NCBI GenBank assembly: GCA_023135135.1
Contig: JAGLTT010000042.1
Span: 1-6,722 of the forward strand
Length of the DNA: 6,722 nucleotides
Direction of reading: 5' to 3'
Source of the DNA: Dehalococcoidales bacterium
GTDB taxonomy: Bacteria; Chloroflexota; Dehalococcoidia; Dehalococcoidales; RBG-16-60-22
In this document: one piece after another, positions 1-5,177 of the stretch
Layout of the letters: the number at the start of each line of letters is the position of its first letter
Position numbering within the stretch: the first letter of the stretch is position 1
Program-made: the position numbers and the translations under genes
Notes under the pieces: generated by a model
The model's database searches: none
What the model saw: only the letters and a program-made list of their open reading frames with translations
Told to the model about the DNA's origin: nothing

Positions 1-496
1 ATATCACCGGGAAAGGCTTTATCTTTTCCGTTTGTATTAGCGTCAGTACCTCGGTTACTTCGTCCAGTGTGCCCAACCCGCCGGGCATAATGATGAAGGC
101 GGAGGCGTATTTCACCAGCATTACCTTGCGCACGAAGAAATGATGAAACGTTATTGACCGGTTGGCGTAATCGTTGCACACTTGCTCCTGGGGCAGCTGG
201 ATGTTCAGCCCGACCGACTTTACCTCCGCCCGGCTCGCCCCTTTATTGGCGGCTTCCATGACGCCGGGGCCGCCGCCCGTCATGATATTGAAGCCTGCCT
301 TGCCGAGTAGATAAGCGATTTCCTCGGTCTGCGTATATATCTCGTCCTCGGGTTGTGTTCGGGCGGAACCGTATATCGTCACGGCCGGTTCGATATCGGC
401 CAGGCTGTCGAATCCCTCCACCAGCTCTCCGATGATGCGGAACATCCGCCACGATTCTTCTTTGGCAAGTTTATTAATTTCATATTCGTCGTGCAT
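1..496 (-). CDS. LOG/TIGR00730-family Rossmann-fold protein, partial (C-terminus beyond window)
   Basis: Reading leftward from an ATG at 496, 165 codons are open to the window edge. The protein carries the LOG family signature: GSAR at residues 43-46, the glycine-rich TGGGPGVMEAANKG loop at about 73-86, an RK pair at 123-124, and PGGLGTLDE at 138-146. Characterised members (plant LOG, bacterial cytokinin-activating LOGs, PpnN) cleave the N-glycosidic bond of nucleoside 5'-monophosphates, releasing base and ribose 5-phosphate. Many are mis-annotated as lysine decarboxylases. The Arg and the PGGxGTxxE Glu that form the active site are present, so it is probably catalytically competent; the substrate is unknown. 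The start is supported by AGGGAGG (501-507) four bases upstream. From usual family length I infer that roughly 60-80 residues are missing at the edge. The gene lies 27 bases behind the upstream nuclease gene and is probably co-transcribed with it. No signal peptide is seen, so it is presumably cytoplasmic. Confidence 0.9.
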   Translation of the reverse strand, partial: MHDEYEINKLAKEESWRMFRIIGELVEGFDSLADIEPAVTIYGSARTQPEDEIYTQTEEIAYLLGKAGFNIMTGGGPGVMEAANKGASRAEVKSVGLNIQLPQEQVCNDYANRSITFHHFFVRKVMLVKYASAFIIMPGGLGTLDEVTEVLTLIQTEKIKPFPVI

Positions 497-523
497 GGTC
501 CCTCCCTGATAATATAAACACCT

Positions 524-1930
524 TTATTCCAGCCGTACTCTGGTATTGTATGCCGGCACCGATGTTTCGTAGCCGGTTTTTTCTTTCAAGAACGTGCTGA
601 ACTGCTCGGCGGCTTGCTTCTCTCCGTGAGTAATGAAAATATGCTTGGGCTCTGCCGCCAGTTTGGAAAGCCATTTCAGGAGGCCGTTCCTGTCGGCGTG
701 CGCCGAGAAGCCATGTATCTGAGCTATCCGGGCGCGGACCGGGTGCTGTTGCCCGTGAATTCTCACCCTCCTGGCGCCGTTTACGATATGTCTGCCCAGC
801 GTGCCTTTCGCCTGGTAGCCGATGAAGATTATCGTATTTTCCGGTCGCGAGATATTGTTGACCAGGTGATGCTTTATCCGGCCGCCGGTACACATCCCCG
901 AGCCGGCTATAATCATGACCGTTTCCTTGATGCTGTTCAGGGCTTTGGATTCTCTCGCGGTCACCACCATTTTCAGGCCGGAAAAGTCGAAAGGCGATTG
1001 GCGTTGACTTAATAACTCCTTCATCTCCCGGTCGAACAGCTCGTGGTAGCGCTTGAACACCCCGGTAATTCTTATCGCCATCGGGCTGTCTAGGTACACC
1101 TTCAGGTCCGGTATGCGTTTTTCCAGTATCAGGATGTTGAGATAGTACATTATTTCCTGGGCACGCTGCAGGGCGAAGCTGGGGACAATAATCTTGCCGC
1201 CGACCCTGAAGGCTGTATTTACTATTTCCGCGAGGTCGTCGCCGATTTCATTCGAGCCCTCGTGTTCCCGGTCACCGTAGGTGGACTCCATCACGATATA
1301 GTCGGTCCTGCGGAAGAAGCTCGGGTCCTGCAGCATCGGACGGTCCCACCTGCCGATGTCCCCGGAGAAGACGATACTCCTTTTTTCCTCTCCCTGGCTT
1401 ATTACCAGCTTTATCATGGATGAGCCCAGTACATGGCCGGCGTCGTGAAAGGTGGCCTGAATACCTTCGCCGATGCTTACCGGCGCGTTATAATCGATGG
1501 TATCAAACAGCGGTAATGTTGCCTCGGCGTCGGCAATTGTGTAGAGTGGGATTTCGGGATAGGGACCCTGTCTCCCTTCCCGCATGTGCCTCTTTTTCTT
1601 GTAGGCGGCGTCTTCTTCCTGTATTTTAGCCGAATCGAGGAGGATGATTCCGGTGATGTCGGCGGTAGCCGGAGTGCAGATTATCCTGCCCCGGAATCCC
1701 TCTTTGACCAGTTTGGGGAGCAGGCCGCAGTGGTCCAGGTGGGCGTGGGTCAGCAGGACGGCATCGAGTTCCTGCGGCGGGACTTTGAACGGCTCCCGGT
1801 TTCTGTATTGGAACTTCCTTTCCTGGTAAAGGCCGCAGTCCACCAGCAGCTTTAAACCGTTCGCCTCTAACAGGTAGCGGGAACCGGTCACGCCGCGGGT
1901 TGCCCCCATGAAAGTCAGGTTGATATCCAC
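524..1930 (-). CDS. beta-CASP metallo-beta-lactamase-fold RNA nuclease
   Basis: A complete 468-residue protein with every catalytic motif of the beta-CASP RNase group. Metallo-beta-lactamase motifs: D31 (VDCG), H62/H64/D66/H67 (THAHLDHCG), H166 (DAGHVLGS) and D191 (FSGDIG). Beta-CASP motifs: A at E215 (ESTYGDR), B at H411 (GFSAHAD) and C at H435 (ITHGE). A motif C histidine is typical of RNA-acting rather than DNA-acting members. The C-terminal third matches the RNA-specificity (RMMBL) segment, roughly residues 400-445. Family members such as Thermus TTHA0252 are zinc-dependent cytoplasmic endo/exonucleases acting in RNA decay or processing. There is no N-terminal KH domain as in archaeal CPSF proteins, and no extra C-terminal domain as in RNase J. 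The start is GTG at 1930, chosen because AAGGAGG sits six bases upstream and the fold begins at once (DINLTFMGA). It is divergent from the AEC permease gene and probably leads an operon with the LOG-family gene. Exact RNA target unknown. Confidence 0.94.
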   Translation of the reverse strand: MDINLTFMGATRGVTGSRYLLEANGLKLLVDCGLYQERKFQYRNREPFKVPPQELDAVLLTHAHLDHCGLLPKLVKEGFRGRIICTPATADITGIILLDSAKIQEEDAAYKKKRHMREGRQGPYPEIPLYTIADAEATLPLFDTIDYNAPVSIGEGIQATFHDAGHVLGSSMIKLVISQGEEKRSIVFSGDIGRWDRPMLQDPSFFRRTDYIVMESTYGDREHEGSNEIGDDLAEIVNTAFRVGGKIIVPSFALQRAQEIMYYLNILILEKRIPDLKVYLDSPMAIRITGVFKRYHELFDREMKELLSQRQSPFDFSGLKMVVTARESKALNSIKETVMIIAGSGMCTGGRIKHHLVNNISRPENTIIFIGYQAKGTLGRHIVNGARRVRIHGQQHPVRARIAQIHGFSAHADRNGLLKWLSKLAAEPKHIFITHGEKQAAEQFSTFLKEKTGYETSVPAYNTRVRLE

Positions 1931-1936
1931 CGTTTG

Positions 1937-1943
1937 CCTCCTT
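1937..1943 (-). promoter_or_regulatory. Strong Shine-Dalgarno fixing the GTG start of the beta-CASP nuclease
   Basis: Read on the minus strand this is AAGGAGG, ending six bases before GTG (1930-1928). It is the reason for preferring the GTG start over any internal ATG. Confidence 0.85.
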
Positions 1944-1948
1944 GCTGA

Positions 1949-1960
1949 CTATCATGATAG
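1949..1960. repeat. Perfect 12-bp palindrome CTATCATGATAG in the divergent spacer
   Basis: CTATCATGATAG equals its own reverse complement. It lies just upstream of the nuclease SD and within the 107-base spacer between the two divergent genes. It is flanked by CTTGC (1941-1945) and GCAAG (1966-1970), which are also complementary but offset by two bases. It could be a regulator site or a small hairpin in the nuclease mRNA leader. A TATCAT hexamer inside it might also serve as a -10 box for the minus-strand operon, though I see no convincing -35. No function can be assigned from sequence alone. Confidence 0.45.
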
Positions 1961-1997
1961 CACCTGCAAGCGGTAAGACGCCAGCTTGCCGCGGTAA

Positions 1998-2027
1998 TGG
2001 ACTAAGTGGCGCATTATTTTGTATGAT
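1998..2027 (+). promoter_or_regulatory. Possible promoter for the AEC permease (TGGACT-N18-TATGAT)
   Basis: TATGAT (2022-2027) is one base from the -10 consensus. TGGACT (1998-2003) matches four of six -35 positions at an 18-base spacing. The expected transcription start falls near 2034, only a few bases before the ATG at 2038, so the transcript would be leaderless or nearly so. This agrees with the lack of any SD. The -35 match is modest, so this is a weak call. Confidence 0.35.
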
Positions 2028-2037
2028 TTATATTGTA

Positions 2038-2916
2038 ATGCCCAATATCATTGACATAGTCCTGCCCACGTTCTTCGCTATCTTTCTGGGATACCTGGTC
2101 GGCAAATTTACCAGAATCAACATGGCTCCCGTGGTGGATATCACTCTTTATATCGGCGTGCCCGCTCTGGTACTCGTCACCCTGCTTAATAAAGAAATAA
2201 TTCTACTGGATGCGGCCAAGATGTGGGCCTCTTCCCTTGTCATTATGTTCGGCTGTATGCTGATAGCCTGGCTCGTGTTCAAGCTCATCAAGCAGAAGCA
2301 TTCCGGTCTCTATGTATCGATATCGATGATGAATACGGTAAACATACCGTTTCCCGTAATATACCTGGCGTATGGGGCGGAGGGACTGGTGGGCGCCACA
2401 TTGTTCTATATTCCAAATGTTATCCTGATGTACAGTCTGGGTGTGTATATCATGGCCGGGAAGCGGTGGAAAGACAATGTGAAAGAGGTGCTCAGCCAGC
2501 CGGTCATCTACGCCGCTGTTATAGGCTTGTTGCTGAATTTCCTGAATGTCAGAGTCCCCGAGCTGGTGGTCAGCTCGCTTGATTTTGTCGCCATGATGGC
2601 CATACCACTCGTTTTAATCGTACTGGGGCACAATCTCTCCGGGGTTAAATTAGCCTCTCTCCCGACGACGTTACTGTCCTGTTTCCTGCGTATGGGGGTG
2701 GGTCTGGCGATTGGCCTGGGCATCGTCAACGCTCTCAATATCACCGGCGTATTCCGGTCGGTGGTTATACTGGACTCGGCCATGCCCGCGGCGGCTACGT
2801 CGGTAATCCTGGCCACCAAATACCGGAACGAAGCGGAGATGGTTTCCAGCGTGGTTTTCCTCACGACATTAATCAGCCTGGCCAGTATCCCCTTCATGTT
2901 GTACATGCTCGGCTGA
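2038..2916 (+). CDS. AEC-family (auxin efflux carrier-like) transporter
   Basis: A 292-residue, strongly hydrophobic inner-membrane protein with about ten predicted membrane segments in two halves, separated by a basic loop (GKRWKDNVKE, 141-150). The first half holds the NTVNIPFP stretch (99-106), matching the conserved Asn/Gly/Pro helix break of the AEC family. The second half ends in SAMPAAATSVILATKY (247-262) followed by a last hydrophobic helix, also typical. Length fits bacterial AEC proteins of about 300 residues. Bacterial relatives include malate/malonate-type carriers, and many are of unknown substrate; none can be assigned here. The ATG at 2038 is chosen because MPNIIDIVLPTFFAIFLGYL is a standard AEC N-terminus. 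The frame stays open upstream to a TTG at 1942 and an ATG at 2023, but that extension is not family-like and overlaps the divergent control region. No SD precedes 2038. The gene appears to be a single transcription unit. Confidence 0.88.
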   Translation: MPNIIDIVLPTFFAIFLGYLVGKFTRINMAPVVDITLYIGVPALVLVTLLNKEIILLDAAKMWASSLVIMFGCMLIAWLVFKLIKQKHSGLYVSISMMNTVNIPFPVIYLAYGAEGLVGATLFYIPNVILMYSLGVYIMAGKRWKDNVKEVLSQPVIYAAVIGLLLNFLNVRVPELVVSSLDFVAMMAIPLVLIVLGHNLSGVKLASLPTTLLSCFLRMGVGLAIGLGIVNALNITGVFRSVVILDSAMPAAATSVILATKYRNEAEMVSSVVFLTTLISLASIPFMLYMLG

Positions 2917-2976
2917 ACGGAGCCAGCCCTCCTCCTCTCGTATGATATCTTTTCCCACCCAAGCCGCCCCACACCT

Positions 2977-3014
2977 GTCATTGCGAGGAGACGCAGTCGA
3001 CGAAGCAATCTCCT
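2977..3014. repeat. Dispersed-type palindromic repeat unit (TGTCATTGCGAGGAG... class)
   Basis: The unit runs from GTCATTGCGAGGAG through a GTCGAC centre (2996-3001) to GACGAAGCAATCTCCT. It contains two crossing inverted pairs: TTGC (2981-2984) with GCAA (3005-3008), and AGGAGA (2986-2991) with TCTCCT (3009-3014). From memory it closely resembles a short non-coding repeat found in many copies in various environmental bacterial genomes. Its reverse translation gives the familiar artefact peptide LLRRLRLLAMT. Only one copy is visible here, so membership of a dispersed family is inference. It lies about 60 bases downstream of the AEC gene and could act as a 3' end structure, or be a mobile miniature repeat. 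Confidence 0.6.
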
Positions 3015-3092
3015 GCTAACAATCCTTTTCCCCTCTCCCCAAATAGGTAAAACCATTAACCGAATGCCAAGCGAACCCTGACAAAAAAGCCC

Positions 3093-3121
3093 TTGACTTT
3101 TCTAATATAATAGTTTATAAT
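3093..3121 (+). promoter_or_regulatory. Sigma-70-type promoter of the marR-MATE-MATE operon
   Basis: TTGACT (3093-3098) and a perfect TATAAT (3116-3121) are separated by exactly 17 bases. The -35 box differs from consensus at one base. An A-rich stretch (CAAAAAAG, 3081-3088) lies just upstream and could act as an UP element. Transcription should begin near 3128, giving a leader of about 84 bases before the MarR start. As no other promoter or terminator is evident between the three following genes, this is probably the main operon promoter. The -10 box is buried in the palindromic operator, consistent with direct repression. Confidence 0.85.
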
Positions 3122-3140
3122 ATAAACTATATAGTTTATA
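3110..3140. promoter_or_regulatory. Overlapping palindromic operator: three TAGTTTATA half-sites
   Basis: TAGTTTATA occurs at 3111-3119 (plus), 3121-3129 (minus) and 3132-3140 (plus). The first two form a 21-bp palindrome with a single central base and 10-bp perfect arms (3110-3130). The second and third form a perfect 20-bp palindrome with no spacer (3121-3140), so the middle half-site is shared. The array covers the TATAAT box and the predicted transcription start. MarR-family dimers bind AT-rich palindromes of about this size, often in their own promoters. I therefore infer autoregulation by the MarR protein encoded 70 bases downstream. The symmetry is seen directly; the binding is inferred. 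Confidence 0.78.
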
Positions 3141-3149
3141 TACATTTGA

Positions 3150-3176
3150 AATAATATATTATTAAGTATATATACT
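3150..3176. repeat. Two further AT palindromes in the operon leader
   Basis: AATAATATATTATT (3150-3163) and AGTATATATACT (3165-3176) are each perfect palindromes, one base apart. Both lie in the predicted 5' leader between the operator and the SD. They differ in sequence from the TAGTTTATA half-sites. They could be secondary regulator sites, weak leader hairpins, or chance symmetry in a very AT-rich block. Confidence 0.45.
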
Positions 3177-3196
3177 AACGACCTGACGGAGTTAAC

Positions 3197-3202
3197 AGGA
3201 GG
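3197..3202 (+). promoter_or_regulatory. Shine-Dalgarno of the MarR gene
   Basis: AGGAGG lies nine bases before the ATG at 3212. It is the best SD on the plus strand of this window and settles the start of the repressor gene. Confidence 0.85.
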
Positions 3203-3211
3203 AAATTTGAG

Positions 3212-3667
3212 ATGCGAAGCGATATTCTGGGCGGAGTTGCCGTAGATTTACTCTCTATACCGTCGCTTGTTTTCAGAATTATACGCAAGAAACTGATTAA
3301 CGCTACCCTTGCCGATATCGACGTTGATATTAAGTTCCCTCATTTTGAAATTATGATGGTGCTCAAGGAAGAAGGCACCCTGCACCCCGCCGAAATCGGC
3401 GGTAAATTACTGATAGCCAAAGCTCAGATGACCCACCTTTTAGACAAGCTGGTGGGCTTGAATTTAGTGGAAAGAGAAATGGATTCCACCGACAGGCGGA
3501 CCCTGAATATTGCCCTCACTGATAAGGGAAGAAAAATTTTGGAAATACATGAGAACAATATAATAAACGCTGTACGGGAATATATATCCTGCCTCGAAGA
3601 TGGAGAAATCGAAGATTTATCCCATTCGTTAAGAACTCTGCGAGACACGCTGTTAAAACTGCAGTAA
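3212..3667 (+). CDS. MarR-family winged-helix transcriptional regulator, probable autorepressor of the efflux operon
   Basis: A 151-residue cytoplasmic DNA-binding protein of normal MarR length. Residues about 57-89 form the helix-turn-helix (AEIGGKLLIAKAQMTHLLDKL, then GLNLVERE). The wing follows at 91-106, with the conserved DSTDRR and LTDKG motifs. Flanking helices at about 10-45 and 108-150 should form the dimer interface. MarR proteins usually repress a neighbouring transporter or enzyme gene and let go when a small ligand binds, or when a cysteine is oxidised. This protein has a single cysteine, at 127 in the C-terminal dimerisation helix, not at the N-terminal position used by OhrR. 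Ligand sensing therefore seems likelier than thiol sensing. The gene is first in an operon with two MATE exporters, as in the S. aureus mepR-mepA pair. The promoter carries overlapping palindromes. The start is fixed by AGGAGG nine bases upstream. Specific ligand unknown. Confidence 0.93.
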   Translation: MRSDILGGVAVDLLSIPSLVFRIIRKKLINATLADIDVDIKFPHFEIMMVLKEEGTLHPAEIGGKLLIAKAQMTHLLDKLVGLNLVEREMDSTDRRTLNIALTDKGRKILEIHENNIINAVREYISCLEDGEIEDLSHSLRTLRDTLLKLQ

Positions 3668-3723
3668 ACGGACCCAATATCCCTCTGTTACAGTAATACC
3701 TTCAAGGAAGTGTGAATAACTCT

Positions 3724-5160
3724 ATGCAAAAAGCGCAACAACAAAATCGTAATGTACTTGACAGCGACCATATCGGGCGGTTGCTGGTGAAACTGACCAT
3801 GCCGGCTTTATTCGGCATGTTTGTCATGACCCTGTATAACGTGGTCGATACAATCTTTATCGGTCGATTCGTTGGCCCGCTCGCCATCGCCGGGCTTTCC
3901 ATAAGTTTCCCGCTTCAAATGCTGGCGATGGGCATCGGGCAGATGGTAGGCCTGGGTGGGGCATCGCTGATTTCAAGGTTAATCGGGGCCGGTGATAATG
4001 CCAGGGCGGAACACGCTCTGGGTAACGGCATAACCGCTATTATAATTTTATCCCTGCTGGTCACTGTCGTTATCCTGCCGTTTTTAGGCTTCTGGATCAG
4101 GCTTATCGGCGCCTCGGAAGCGGTCTTTCCCTACGCGAGGGACTACCTGACTATTACCATGGCCGGCACCATTGTCGCCATTTCCGGCATGGCCATCATC
4201 AGCTTCGTGCGGTCGGAGGGCAATGCCCGTGTCGGCATGACCGCCATGATAATGGGCGCCGGGCTTAATATCATACTGGACGCTATATTCATAATATGGC
4301 TGAAAATGGGCGTAACGGGAGCTGCCCTGGCTACTGTGATAGGACAGGTTGTCGCCATGGTATACCTTCTGAGCTACTATTACACCGGGAACAGCTACCT
4401 GAAAATCCGCACGAGCAACCTCGTCCCCGATTTCAAAATACTGAAATCAATCTTCGCCATAGGCGTTGCTTCGTTTGTGCGTACCGTAGCCGGCAGTATA
4501 TCCGCTATAATCTTAATGAGAATGATTGTCAGTTTCGGCGGCGATTATGCCCTCTCGGCTTTTGGCATTATCCAGCGCCTCATGATGTTTTCCATAATGC
4601 CCAGTATGGTCATCGGCCAGGGACTCCAGCCGATACTGGGCTTCAACTACGGGGCCAAGCGTTATCACCTGGCCTTGAGAGGTATCACTATGGCGATTAT
4701 CGCCGCCACGGCGCTCTCCATGGTTGGTTTTCTGGTTCTTTATTTCTTTCCCGAGCCGATTATCGGTATTTTCACCAGCGACGCACGACTTATCAGCGTG
4801 GGCGCCTTCGCGGCCAAGCGTATCTTCCTGGTCCTGCCCATGATAGGTTTCTTGATGGTCGGTTCGCTGGTCTTCCAATCGGTTGGCAAGGCTGTAGAGT
4901 CGTTTATTACGGCTATCGTGAGACCGGTGGTGTTCCTGATACCGCTGGTACTCATTTTACCGCGTTTCCTGCAGCTTGAAGGCGTATGGCTCGCGTTCCC
5001 CCTCGCCGACGCATTAACCTTCTTATTGACACTGGCCCTCATTTATCCCCTTATCAAGAAGCTCAGACAGGCGGTTACATCGCAAAAGCAGGAGAATTCA
5101 GGCCCCTTACCCGCCGGTCAATTATTGAACACGACAGAAGGCAGCCGGGTGACTGACTAG
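3724..5160 (+). CDS. MATE-family multidrug efflux transporter, first copy (MepA-like)
   Basis: An integral inner-membrane antiporter of 478 residues, within the usual 440-480 for MATE, with about twelve membrane segments in two six-helix halves. Family signs include MTLYNVVDTIFIG in helix 1, with the acidic D42. GLGGASLISRLIGAGD follows at about 76-91, then VRSEGNAR in the middle of the first half. The second half carries the highly conserved GQGLQPILGFNYGAKR stretch. MATE proteins expel cationic drugs and dyes using a sodium or proton gradient; the coupling ion cannot be read here. The last 30 or so residues are a polar cytoplasmic tail unlike that of the second copy. Start choice is uncertain. 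An in-frame GTG at 3712 sits only one base after AAGGAAG (3704-3710). The ATG at 3724 is 13 bases away, and aligns better with the second copy. The gene begins 56 bases after marR and ends 17 bases before its paralogue. Confidence 0.92.
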   Translation: MQKAQQQNRNVLDSDHIGRLLVKLTMPALFGMFVMTLYNVVDTIFIGRFVGPLAIAGLSISFPLQMLAMGIGQMVGLGGASLISRLIGAGDNARAEHALGNGITAIIILSLLVTVVILPFLGFWIRLIGASEAVFPYARDYLTITMAGTIVAISGMAIISFVRSEGNARVGMTAMIMGAGLNIILDAIFIIWLKMGVTGAALATVIGQVVAMVYLLSYYYTGNSYLKIRTSNLVPDFKILKSIFAIGVASFVRTVAGSISAIILMRMIVSFGGDYALSAFGIIQRLMMFSIMPSMVIGQGLQPILGFNYGAKRYHLALRGITMAIIAATALSMVGFLVLYFFPEPIIGIFTSDARLISVGAFAAKRIFLVLPMIGFLMVGSLVFQSVGKAVESFITAIVRPVVFLIPLVLILPRFLQLEGVWLAFPLADALTFLLTLALIYPLIKKLRQAVTSQKQENSGPLPAGQLLNTTEGSRVTD

Positions 5161-5177
5161 CTGCCGGGGGTGTCTCT

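Noticed and set aside
243..452. 69-residue minus-strand frame within the LOG-family region
   Set aside because: It is a shifted-frame shadow of the LOG-family gene, very rich in Arg/Gly/Asp, while the true frame carries PGGLGTLDE and continues to the window edge.
614..1012. 132-residue plus-strand frame opposite the beta-CASP nuclease
   Set aside because: It is antisense to conserved catalytic segments of the nuclease and has no recognisable domain or SD.
1942..2037. N-terminal extension of the AEC protein from a TTG at 1942
   Set aside because: The extra 32 residues do not resemble the family, the start overlaps the SD of the divergent gene, and the MPNIIDIVLP start matches a normal AEC N-terminus.
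2911..2928. GGCTG/CAGCC stem-loop at the end of the AEC gene as a terminator
   Set aside because: The stem is only five pairs with an eight-base loop, starts inside the coding region, and is followed by CTCCTCC rather than a T run.
2508..3056. 182-residue open frame on the minus strand, opposite the AEC gene end and the spacer
   Set aside because: It is antisense to a clear membrane transporter, is arginine/threonine rich, and part of it is the artefact peptide LLRRLRLLAMT from translating the palindromic repeat.
4296..4979. 227-residue plus-strand frame inside the first MATE gene
   Set aside because: It is an out-of-frame reading of the MATE gene with a composition (many Arg, His, Gln, Tyr) unlike a real protein; the MATE frame is intact.
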